Below the pieces are notes generated by a model that did not search any database, was not told the DNA's origin, and worked only from the letters and a program-made list of their open reading frames with translations. DNA of 9,869 bases from JAENVT01 sp031370745 (GTDB lineage Bacteria; Actinomycetota; Acidimicrobiia; Acidimicrobiales; Ilumatobacteraceae). This document shows, one piece after another, positions 1 to 6,877 of this stretch. Positions within the stretch are counted from its first letter, which is position 1, and each line of letters begins with the position of its first letter. Where the stretch lies: contig JANMQX010000239.1 in assembly GCA_031370745.1 (NCBI GenBank), positions 1 to 9,869 on the forward strand, written 5' to 3'. Both the position numbers and the translations under genes were made by a program.

Positions 1-1167
1 GAGCGGGCAATCGATTTCTTCGCAGCCGAGATCGGGATGGATCCAGCCGACGTTCGCCGGCTCAACTTCATTCCGAAGTTCATGGAGCCGTACACCACCG
101 GCATCGGAACCGTCTACGACGTCGGCGACTACGAGGAGGCGATGCGCCGCGTGCTCGACGCCGCCGACTACCCGGCGCTGCGCGCCGCTCAGGCCCAGCA
201 GCGAGCCACTGGATCTGGCGTGCAGATCGGCATCGGCATGGCCGTGTACGTCGAGATCACATCGGCGGCCGCACCCACCGAGTACGGCGCGGTCCACTTG
301 CTGGCAGACGGTCGGATGCGCGTGCTCACGGGCGCGACGCCGTACGGCCAGGGTCATGTCACGACCTGGAAGATGATCATCGCCGACCGTCTCGGCGTTC
401 CGATGGAGGCTGTCGATGTTGTGCACGGCGACACCGATCAGGTGCCATCGGGTGGATTGACGGTCGGCTCCAGATCGGTGCAGGTTGCCGGTTCGTCGCT
501 CGTGATCGCAGCCGCGAAGCTCGTCGATGCGGCACGTGACCGCGCCGCCAACTTGCTCGAGGCTGCGATCGACGACGTCGTGCTCGACGCGGATTCGGGC
601 ACGTTCCACGTTGCCGGCTCAACTGTCCCTGCCATCGGTTGGGCCGAGGTGGCCGCAACCAGTGGCGAGCCTTTGGTGGGCCTCAGCGACTTCAAGGCCG
701 CCCAGCCCACGTTCCCGTTCGGTGCCCATCTGGCGGTGGTGGAGGTCGACACCGAAACCGGAAAGGTGACGGTGCAGCGAATCGTCGCGGTGGACGATGC
801 CGGAACATTGCTCAACCCGTTGATCGTCGACGGCCAGATCCACGGTGGCATCGGTCAGGGCGTGGCGCAAGCGCTGGTCGAGTGGATGCAGTACGACGAG
901 GACGGCAACCCGGTGACCTCGAACTTCGCCGATTATCCGGTGATCTCCGCAGCCGAGTTGCCGAGTTTCGAACTCGTGCACATGGAGACGCCTACCTGGG
1001 TCAACCCGCTCGGCGCCAAAGGCGCGGGGGAGTCGGGCACAATCGGGTCCATCCCTGCCGTTCTCAACGCCGTCGTCGACGCGCTGTCGCCACTCGGCGT
1101 GCGGCACCTCGACGGACCGGCAACACAGCAGCGTGTCTGGCAAGCCATCGAGATGGCTCGACTGTAG
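1..1167 (+). CDS. Xanthine dehydrogenase family molybdopterin-binding subunit (CoxL-like), 5'-truncated
   Basis: This is the C-terminal 388 residues of a large Mo-hydroxylase subunit. The reading frame is open from base 1 (it begins ERAIDFFAAEIG), so the gene starts upstream; the family is usually about 750-800 residues, so roughly half is missing. Visible hallmarks are the GQGH loop (about residue 116 of the visible part), a GSRS segment (about 156) that resembles the cofactor-binding loop of CoxL, and GAKGAGESGTIG near the C terminus, whose Glu (codon 1030-1032) matches the catalytic base of the family. These enzymes hydroxylate carbon centres, such as aldehydes, N-heteroaromatics or CO, using water, with Mo-pterin, [2Fe-2S] and FAD on partner subunits. 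The CO-dehydrogenase signature AYRCSFR would lie upstream, so CO oxidation cannot be tested here; the substrate is unknown. The gene ends 25 bases before the oxidoreductase gene and is probably cotranscribed with it. Family assignment is firm, specificity is not. Confidence 0.93.
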   Translation, partial: ERAIDFFAAEIGMDPADVRRLNFIPKFMEPYTTGIGTVYDVGDYEEAMRRVLDAADYPALRAAQAQQRATGSGVQIGIGMAVYVEITSAAAPTEYGAVHLLADGRMRVLTGATPYGQGHVTTWKMIIADRLGVPMEAVDVVHGDTDQVPSGGLTVGSRSVQVAGSSLVIAAAKLVDAARDRAANLLEAAIDDVVLDADSGTFHVAGSTVPAIGWAEVAATSGEPLVGLSDFKAAQPTFPFGAHLAVVEVDTETGKVTVQRIVAVDDAGTLLNPLIVDGQIHGGIGQGVAQALVEWMQYDEDGNPVTSNFADYPVISAAELPSFELVHMETPTWVNPLGAKGAGESGTIGSIPAVLNAVVDALSPLGVRHLDGPATQQRVWQAIEMARL

Positions 1168-1182
1168 ATTCTTTCTGACCAC

Positions 1183-1188
1183 AGGGGG
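1183..1188 (+). promoter_or_regulatory. Ribosome binding site for the IOR-type gene
   Basis: AGGGGG lies four bases before the ATG at 1193, inside the 25-base gap after the Mo-hydroxylase stop codon. It favours this start over the in-frame ATG at 1133. I see no promoter in the gap, which fits cotranscription with the upstream gene. Confidence 0.6.
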
Positions 1189-1192
1189 TCGC

Positions 1193-4100
1193 ATGGCGTT
1201 AACCGAATCGAACACTGACGAGTTCTCACTGCAGCAACGCTACGAGGCTGCGCCGAAGCAGATCCTCGCCACCGGCATTCAGGCGCTGGTTCGGCTCCCA
1301 ATTGATCTGATGCGCGCTGACCGGGCGAAGGGTTGGAACACTGCGGCGTTCATCTCGGGCTACCAAGGCTCGCCGCTCGGTGGATACGACCGCGAGCTGC
1401 AGAGCCAGCGCAAGTTGCTGGACGAGCTCAACATCGTCCATGTTCCCGGGCTGAACGAGGAACTGGCAGCAACGTCGGTCTTTGGCTCGCAGATCGCGCA
1501 GACGTACGCGCGACCCAAGTACGAAGGCGTTGCCGCCGTTTGGTATGGCAAGTCTCCGGGTCTTGATCGTGCCGGCGACGCGATTCGCCACGGAAGCTTC
1601 GGGGGGACGGGCCGCAAGGGAGGAGTGGTGCTGCTGGTCGGCGACGACGCCGCGGCCAAGTCGTCGACCTTGCCGTCGCGCAGCGATCCCACGCTTGTCG
1701 CGTTGCACCTGCCCGTGTTCTACCCCGGCACCGTGCAAGAGGTGCTCGATCTCGGTCTGCACGCTTTTGCGATGTCGAGGCTCACGGGTCTGTGGGTGGC
1801 CATGAAGATCACGACCCCGGTCGCAGATGGTTCGGGAATTGCCGAGGTTGCGCCGAGTCGGTTCGAGCCGGTGCTGCCCGACTTCGAGGTCGACGGCAAG
1901 CCATGGGTACCGACGCTCAGCGGCCATGTCGGTGTGCCGTTCGCCAACACCTTGGAGATCGAGGTTCTCGGCAACCGCATCGAGTGGGCCAAGCGGTATG
2001 TAGCCGCCAACCCACTCAACCGGTTCGTTGCCAATCCTGCCGATGCGTGGCTGGGGATCGTTGCTGGGGGTTACGACATGCAACAGGTGCTCGAGGCCCT
2101 GCGCGTGCTCGGGCTCAGTCCCGAACGGCTCGGCGACCTCGGCATCCGCGTACTCCAGCTTGGTGCCTTGCATCCGCTCGACCACGGTGCCATCCGCGAG
2201 TTGGCCAACGGCACAGCGACGATCATGGTGTGTGAAGACAAGCTCGACTTCTTGGAGTCACGGGTTCGTTCCGTGTTGTATGGCACGGCAAATGCGCCGG
2301 CTGTCATCGGCAAGGTCGACCACGATGGCAAGCCGTTGATCACCCACTACGGCGCGCTTACAATCGACAATCTCGTCGATTCGCTGCGACGCGTGCTGAC
2401 ACTGCGCATTCCCGTCGATCAACTCGCCACGGTTCGCAAGTCGGATCCAGTACGGATTTCCCTCGGTGTCGAGGCGGTCCGCACGCCGTTCTTCTGCTCG
2501 GGATGCCCACACAACACCGGCCTGCTCGTGCCCGAGGGTTCGCTCGTCGGCGCCGGGATCGGCTGTCACGGCATGGTCAGCATCGTCCCGCGCGAACAGA
2601 CCGGCCACGTCACCGGTATCACCCAGATGGGTGGCGAAGGCGCTCAGTGGATCGGCACCGCGCCGTTCGTCGAAGACCCTCACTTCTTCCAGAACATGGG
2701 CGATGGCACCTACTTCCACAGTGGGCAACTTGCCGTCCAAGCCGCTGTCGCCTCCGGCACCACCATGACGTTCAAGATCCTCTACAACGCGGCCGTGGCG
2801 ATGACCGGTGGTCAAGATGCCGCCGGTCTGAGGTCTGTGCCTGAGATGGCACAGATGTTGATGGCCGAGGGTGTCAAGCACATCACCATCACCACCGACG
2901 ACCCCGCGAAGTACCGCGGCGTCAGCCTGCCCAGCGGTGTTGAGGTCGTGCACCGCGACGCGATCGTCGAGGCCCAGGAGAAGCTGCGCGCCGTCGACGG
3001 CGTCACCGTTCACATCCACGATCAGCAGTGCGCGGCAGAGAAGCGCCGCGATCGCAAGCGCGGCATCCTCCCCCCGGCGTCGTTCAGGGTGATGATCGAC
3101 GAGCGCGTGTGCGAGGCATGCGGTGATTGCGGTGTGAAGTCCAACTGCCTTTCGCTGCACTCCGCCGAGACCGAGTTCGGTCGCAAGACGGTTATCGATC
3201 AGGCCAGCTGCAACGTCGATGCAAGCTGCCTGAAGGGCGACTGCCCGGCGTTCATCACCGTCAAGCTCGGCACAGCCAAGAAGGCCAAGCGCGCCTCGGC
3301 GGACAGCGGCCCGATTCCCGAACCCAAGCGCGTGGTGCCCAACGACGTCGCCATTCGCATGCCGGGTATCGGTGGCACAGGCGTGGTCACGGTCAGCCAG
3401 GTGCTGGCCGCTGCGGCGCAGATCGCCGGTGTCGACGCAAAGACTGCCGACCAGACCGGGTTGTCGCAGAAGGCCGGACCGGTTGTGTCGACGGTGACAC
3501 TCGGTGATCCGACGCCGGGCCAGATCGGTGTCTTGTTGGCGTTCGATGCACTGGCATCGTCGACGCCTGCCAATCTCGCCGGTCTGAATCAGGACCACAG
3601 TGTGGCGGTCGTTTCCACGAGTATTGCGCCGACCGGCAGGATGATCGGCAAGGTCGCCTCCCATGGCCTCGACCTCGAGCCGCTGCGCGCCGAGCTGGCC
3701 AAGCGCACCGACGCGACTCGCAATCTGTACGTCGACGCTGCCCACATCGTCACGGCACTGTTGGGCAACGCCGTGACGGCGAACATCTTCATGGTCGGCA
3801 TTGCCTATCAGGCGGGTTTCATCCCATTGCCCGGCGAAGCGATCGAGCGGGCGATCGAGCTCAACGGAACGGCTGTCGAACTGAACGTGGCGGCTTTTCG
3901 ATGGGGTAGGCGCTGGACTGTTGATCCCGGCGCAGTTGACAAGGCCGCCGGCGCCAGCATCGCCTACGAACTCGAGCCGTATTCCGTCGAAGGGATCGAG
4001 GATGCGGTGCTCCGTGAGCTCGTCGAGCGCCGGGCCGGCGATCTCGTCGCATACCAGAACCGGGCGTACGCGGCCCGATTCGTCAACGTGGTGGTCGAGG

Positions 4101-4615
4101 CCAGTCAGGCCGAGCAGAAGGTGGGCGGCGACGGGTCGTTTGCGACGGTGGTCGCTCGCCAGCTGCACCACGTGATGGCCTACAAGGACGAATACGAAGT
4201 GGCCCGTTTGCTGCTCGCCGGTCGGGGCAAGGTTGCCGCGCAATTCGGCGACGACGCCAAGATGACGTGGAACCTCTATCCGCCGATGTTGCGTTCGATG
4301 GGTCTCGGCCGCAAGCTGCGCTTCGGAGCCTGGTCCGCTCCGGTGCTGGCGACCCTCAGCCGAATGAAGGGATTGCGCGGCACGGTTTTCGATCCGTTCG
4401 GGCACTCCGAGATACGGCGAACGGAACGGGCGATGGTCAAGGAATACGTCAAGCTTGTCGCCGATGCGTCAGCGATGTTGGCAACCGATCCCCGCAAGGC
4501 GGTCGAGCTGGTCGGCCTCATCGATCAGGTGCGCGGCTACGAGGGCGTGAAGATGGCCAATGTCGAACGGTACCGCAACTCGGTCGCGGCTGCCCGCCAG
4601 GAGTTTGTGCACTAA
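1193..4615 (+). CDS. Fused indolepyruvate ferredoxin oxidoreductase family protein (IorA-IorB fusion)
   Basis: This 1140-residue protein combines the alpha and beta parts of an indolepyruvate-type 2-oxoacid:ferredoxin oxidoreductase, which decarboxylates arylpyruvates to arylacetyl-CoA with reduction of ferredoxin. Domains in order: an N-terminal pyrimidine/TPP domain with SGYQGSPLGGYD (55-65); a TPP-binding domain with CSGCPHNTG (435-443), GIGCHGM (455-461) and the GDGT motif (503-506) followed by Asn532; an Fe-S segment with Cys640, 643, 646, 652, 673, 679 and 684; a gamma/IorB-like domain with RMPGIGGTGVVTVSQ (722-736); and a C-terminal region from about 900 that I take to be DUF6537. The length fits the large fused form of aerobic bacteria. 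The ATG at 1193 is preferred over an in-frame ATG at 1133 because the latter lies inside the upstream gene and AGGGGG sits just before 1193. The substrate could be another 2-oxoacid. No ferredoxin gene is visible. Confidence 0.92.
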   Translation: MALTESNTDEFSLQQRYEAAPKQILATGIQALVRLPIDLMRADRAKGWNTAAFISGYQGSPLGGYDRELQSQRKLLDELNIVHVPGLNEELAATSVFGSQIAQTYARPKYEGVAAVWYGKSPGLDRAGDAIRHGSFGGTGRKGGVVLLVGDDAAAKSSTLPSRSDPTLVALHLPVFYPGTVQEVLDLGLHAFAMSRLTGLWVAMKITTPVADGSGIAEVAPSRFEPVLPDFEVDGKPWVPTLSGHVGVPFANTLEIEVLGNRIEWAKRYVAANPLNRFVANPADAWLGIVAGGYDMQQVLEALRVLGLSPERLGDLGIRVLQLGALHPLDHGAIRELANGTATIMVCEDKLDFLESRVRSVLYGTANAPAVIGKVDHDGKPLITHYGALTIDNLVDSLRRVLTLRIPVDQLATVRKSDPVRISLGVEAVRTPFFCSGCPHNTGLLVPEGSLVGAGIGCHGMVSIVPREQTGHVTGITQMGGEGAQWIGTAPFVEDPHFFQNMGDGTYFHSGQLAVQAAVASGTTMTFKILYNAAVAMTGGQDAAGLRSVPEMAQMLMAEGVKHITITTDDPAKYRGVSLPSGVEVVHRDAIVEAQEKLRAVDGVTVHIHDQQCAAEKRRDRKRGILPPASFRVMIDERVCEACGDCGVKSNCLSLHSAETEFGRKTVIDQASCNVDASCLKGDCPAFITVKLGTAKKAKRASADSGPIPEPKRVVPNDVAIRMPGIGGTGVVTVSQVLAAAAQIAGVDAKTADQTGLSQKAGPVVSTVTLGDPTPGQIGVLLAFDALASSTPANLAGLNQDHSVAVVSTSIAPTGRMIGKVASHGLDLEPLRAELAKRTDATRNLYVDAAHIVTALLGNAVTANIFMVGIAYQAGFIPLPGEAIERAIELNGTAVELNVAAFRWGRRWTVDPGAVDKAAGASIAYELEPYSVEGIEDAVLRELVERRAGDLVAYQNRAYAARFVNVVVEASQAEQKVGGDGSFATVVARQLHHVMAYKDEYEVARLLLAGRGKVAAQFGDDAKMTWNLYPPMLRSMGLGRKLRFGAWSAPVLATLSRMKGLRGTVFDPFGHSEIRRTERAMVKEYVKLVADASAMLATDPRKAVELVGLIDQVRGYEGVKMANVERYRNSVAAARQEFVH
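4612..4615. other. Convergent genes with interlocked stop codons
   Basis: The four bases CTAA hold both stops: TAA of the + strand oxidoreductase (4613-4615) and TAG of the - strand hydroxylase (complement of 4612-4614). The genes overlap tail to tail with no intergenic DNA, so any terminator must lie inside the opposite coding region. Confidence 0.95.
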
Positions 4616-6093
4616 TCGTCCTGACCGGCCAACGCGCTCTCCGGCCATCCGATGTTCGCAACAAATGCATTGACACGGTCGACACACTCGTTGCGGTCGT
4701 ACACGCCGTAGAGGGCCTGCTTCATGCGCGGCGGGTCGCCGAAGAAGAACAGTTCGTAGTGCGACTGCCGTCCACCGAAGGCGCTGATCGACATGTCCCA
4801 CGCCAATCGGAAGAGGGCGACTCGCTCTTCGGCCGAGCTCGCCGCACCTTGGAGGTACTTGGCGATGTCGGCACCGCGTGGACCCTCGAAATCGGCCTCG
4901 GTCGGGATGGTGATCAGCCCACTCGTCGTGACCAGTTGCATGATCTCGACCAGCCGTTTGTAGACGCCGGGGAACCAGTTGCGAGCGGCGTCCAACGGCG
5001 GCCGTGCGGGTGTCATCACGCCGTACTTGTTCAGTGACGCACCTGCTTCGCTGGCGATCTTCAAGCCCTTCATGATCTCCAGGATCATGATGACTTCGGC
5101 GACCATGTGTTGCACGTGCGGGGCGTCGCCGGAGCCGACCATGTCGATTGCTGCTTGGATCACGCCGAGAAACGCCTCGGTCTTGGCGATCTTGAGATTC
5201 ACGACCTGATGGGCCATGTGCAGCACCGCACCCGTCTCGGCGTAGGCGCGGTTGGCCAAGTCGACATCGTTCATCAGGAGCACGCGTTCCCACGGCACCA
5301 GTACGTCGTCGAAGTACACCATCGCGTCCATCTCGTCGAAGCGTGAACCGAGCGGATGATCGCGGTGGCTTCGTCCGAGGTCAAGTGGTTCGCGGCACTG
5401 GAACGAGAGACCGGGGGTGTTGTTGGGGATGCCGAAGGCCAACGCGTACGGCTTCATCTCGTCGCCGCCCTTGACGACGGTCGACGGAAAGATGAGGATC
5501 TCGTCGCTGATCGGCAACGTCGCCAACATGCGTGCGCCCCGCACGATGATGCCGTCGGAGGTTTCGCGTACGACGCCGAGGGCGATGAACGGGTCACTCA
5601 ATTCGTTGGCTTGCTTGCGCTTGTCGACTTGCGGATTGGTCAGCGCATGCGTCAGCGCGAGGTCGTTCTCGCGGACGTATTCGAAGTAGTTGCGAGCGTT
5701 GTCGGCGAACTCCGGCCGGCACTGGCCGAAGTATTCCGCCGCGGTTCCGGCACCCATGAGGTTGACGTTGAGGTAATCGGGCATGCGACCCATGAAGCCG
5801 AGGCACGCGTCGGACCAGACCTTGTGCATCGCCGAGCGTCGCTCGAGGTCTTCACGCGTGCGCGGCACGATGAAGCTCATGCCCACTCGGTCGCCGGTGG
5901 ATGGTGATGGAAACGTCATGATGTCGACGAGGTCGGGGCGGTGTTGCAACTCGTAGAGCGCGGCCAGCGAATGTGCTGCATTGGCGGTGCGCGGATGCGT
6001 CGTCGGATCATCGACCAGCTCACCTTCGACCCACAACGCCGGTGGCTGCGAACGCAGCCGATTCAGCACCTGCTCTCCGGTTCTTGCTCCCAT
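4612..6093 (-). CDS. 4-hydroxyphenylacetate 3-hydroxylase family protein (HpaB-type FADH2-dependent monooxygenase)
   Basis: This 493-residue protein has the usual length and full domain order of HpaB, the oxygenase of two-component flavin monooxygenases that ortho-hydroxylate phenols using O2 and FADH2 from a separate reductase. The N-terminal HpaB domain covers about residues 5-275, with RMPDYLN at 103-109, LTHALTNPQ at 148-155, GARMLATLP at 186-194 and FDEMDAMVYFDDVLVPWERV at 252-271. The C-terminal acyl-CoA-dehydrogenase-like domain ends with SHYELFFFGDPPR at 444-456. Arg103, Tyr107 and His149 are plausible counterparts of the substrate-binding Arg/Tyr/His of characterised HpaB; this is inference from motif position. 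The start at 6093 is preceded by GAGAGGA (6108-6102) with eight bases between. No HpaC-type reductase is in the window. The gene is divergent from the IclR gene and probably controlled by it, and is tail-to-tail with the IOR gene. The substrate may be another phenol; the Fe-S ligands of the related 4-hydroxybutyryl-CoA dehydratase are not evident. Confidence 0.92.
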   Translation of the reverse strand: MGARTGEQVLNRLRSQPPALWVEGELVDDPTTHPRTANAAHSLAALYELQHRPDLVDIMTFPSPSTGDRVGMSFIVPRTREDLERRSAMHKVWSDACLGFMGRMPDYLNVNLMGAGTAAEYFGQCRPEFADNARNYFEYVRENDLALTHALTNPQVDKRKQANELSDPFIALGVVRETSDGIIVRGARMLATLPISDEILIFPSTVVKGGDEMKPYALAFGIPNNTPGLSFQCREPLDLGRSHRDHPLGSRFDEMDAMVYFDDVLVPWERVLLMNDVDLANRAYAETGAVLHMAHQVVNLKIAKTEAFLGVIQAAIDMVGSGDAPHVQHMVAEVIMILEIMKGLKIASEAGASLNKYGVMTPARPPLDAARNWFPGVYKRLVEIMQLVTTSGLITIPTEADFEGPRGADIAKYLQGAASSAEERVALFRLAWDMSISAFGGRQSHYELFFFGDPPRMKQALYGVYDRNECVDRVNAFVANIGWPESALAGQDD

Positions 6094-6101
6094 GGTCGAT
6101 T

Positions 6102-6108
6102 TCCTCTC
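6102..6108 (-). promoter_or_regulatory. Ribosome binding site of the HpaB-type gene
   Basis: Read on the minus strand, GAGAGGA is followed by eight bases and the ATG at 6093. This is a good Shine-Dalgarno match and supports that start codon. Confidence 0.7.
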
Positions 6109-6119
6109 GGGCGATGTTC

Positions 6120-6125
6120 TATAAT
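6120..6125 (+). promoter_or_regulatory. -10 element of the IclR-family gene; leaderless start likely
   Basis: A perfect TATAAT is followed by seven bases and then the ATG at 6133. A start site at the usual distance would fall on or next to the A of the ATG, implying a leaderless mRNA. This agrees with the absence of a Shine-Dalgarno sequence. The -35 region is weak (TCGATT at 6096-6101 with an 18-base spacer). The element overlaps the opposite-strand -10 of the HpaB-type gene. Confidence 0.6.
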
Positions 6126-6148
6126 CGAATCAATGGTTCGAATGTCGA
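6121..6148 (-). promoter_or_regulatory. Candidate promoter of the HpaB-type gene
   Basis: On the minus strand, TCGACA (6148-6143, five of six matches to TTGACA) and GATTAT (6126-6121, four of six to TATAAT) are separated by 16 bases. Transcription would begin near 6114, giving a leader of about 21 bases that contains the ribosome binding site. The spacer coincides almost exactly with the palindrome at 6125-6141, so a bound regulator would occlude it. Predicted from sequence only. Confidence 0.45.
6125..6141. promoter_or_regulatory. Palindromic operator candidate between the HpaB-type and IclR genes
   Basis: TCGAATCAATGGTTCGA is a 17-bp inverted repeat centred on 6133 with seven of eight base pairs matched; the exception is 6130/6136. 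IclR-family proteins bind short palindromes of similar size. The site covers the end of the iclR -10, its inferred start site and its start codon, and it fills the spacer of the candidate promoter for the HpaB-type gene. One bound dimer or tetramer could therefore control both directions. A further TCGAA copy begins at 6145. Confidence 0.55.
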
Positions 6149-6819
6149 ACGACACCGTAGCACTTTCGCAGACGCTCGATCGCGGCCTGGCATGCCTCGA
6201 TTTCGTCGCTTGCTCCGATCATGCGGTATCGGTCGACACAACGTCCATGGCACTCGGGCTGCATCGATCGATCGTGTACCGCTTGTTGCGCACTCTCGAG
6301 GGGCGACGCCTGATCGAACGCAATTCCGATGGCGATTATCTGGCCGGGCCATATTTGGCAGTGCTCAGTCGTTCTGTCCGTCGCTCGCTGCGGACGGCAG
6401 CGGCGCCCGTGCTGGGCAAAGTCGCCGAGGACCTTCAGATGACCGCCTTCCTCGTTGTCGCCGATGGAGACGAGGCCGTCACCATCGACAGCGTCGAACC
6501 CACCTCGTTGAACGCTCACGTCGCCTACCGGCCAGGCACCAGGCATCCGATCGACCGCGGCGCGCCCGGCTTGGCGCTGCTCGCTGGACAGCAACCCGTA
6601 TCCGGCGAACGCGCCGAGATCGTCCGTGCTCGCCAGCGTGGTTGGACAGAGAGCGAGGCCGAGGTCATTGCCGGGATGGCCTCGATTGCCGTACCGATCG
6701 CCGACCAGGGCGCGATCGCAGTGCTGTGGCTCGCCGGAAACCCGGTCAGCACGAGTCAGGTCGCCGAGCGCCTCACCAACGCCGCCGGCGAAGTTCGCCG
6801 CCGCCTCGGTCTGTCGTGA
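6133..6819 (+). CDS. IclR family transcriptional regulator
   Basis: A 228-residue regulator, slightly shorter than the usual 240-270 residues of the family. The N-terminal winged helix-turn-helix spans about residues 11-70; the recognition segment MALGLHRSIVYRLLRTLEGRRLIER is at 39-63 and a wing at 64-71 ends in YLAG. The rest (about 85-228) is an IclR-type effector domain with the typical segments AVTIDSVEP (115-123), YRPGTRHPIDRGAPGLALLA (132-151) and IAVPIAD (185-191). IclR regulators typically sense small aromatic or organic acids. It is divergent from the HpaB-type gene with 39 bases between, so that gene is its most likely target, along with itself. The ATG at 6133 is chosen because it follows a TATAAT by seven bases; ATG 6142 (225 residues) is possible. 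The upstream open frame to 5941 lies inside the HpaB-type gene and is not used. Confidence 0.88.
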   Translation: MVRMSNDTVALSQTLDRGLACLDFVACSDHAVSVDTTSMALGLHRSIVYRLLRTLEGRRLIERNSDGDYLAGPYLAVLSRSVRRSLRTAAAPVLGKVAEDLQMTAFLVVADGDEAVTIDSVEPTSLNAHVAYRPGTRHPIDRGAPGLALLAGQQPVSGERAEIVRARQRGWTESEAEVIAGMASIAVPIADQGAIAVLWLAGNPVSTSQVAERLTNAAGEVRRRLGLS

Positions 6820-6877
6820 GTCGGGGCGAGTTTCGTCACGGACGTTTCGCACCGGCCGGTCGCCGAAGTGAGTGGCG
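6820..6877. other. Short gap between convergent iclR and SDR genes
   Basis: The 58-base gap contains the perfect palindrome ACCGGCCGGT (6851-6860), flanked by TTCG (6846-6849) and CGAA (6863-6866). They could form an imperfect hairpin with an internal loop. There is no T-run on either strand, so this is at best a weak or factor-dependent bidirectional terminator. Confidence 0.25.

Noticed and set aside
2258..4405. 715-residue open frame on the minus strand opposite the IOR gene
   Set aside because: It mirrors the codon bias of the real gene, is rich in Arg/His/Ala, has no recognisable domain and lies wholly inside a well-supported coding region.
4612..6093. 4-hydroxybutyryl-CoA dehydratase as an alternative identity
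   Set aside because: That relative needs three Cys and a His as cluster ligands in set positions; they are not evident, and HpaB-type motifs (RMPDYLN, LTHALTNPQ) are clear.
5941..6132. Extended N terminus for the IclR protein
   Set aside because: It would overlap the start of the HpaB-type gene and the promoters; ATG 6133 is placed right after a perfect -10 element.
6835..6870. Rho-independent terminator between iclR and the SDR gene
   Set aside because: The ACCGGCCGGT palindrome is present, but the longer stem is interrupted and no T-run follows on either strand.
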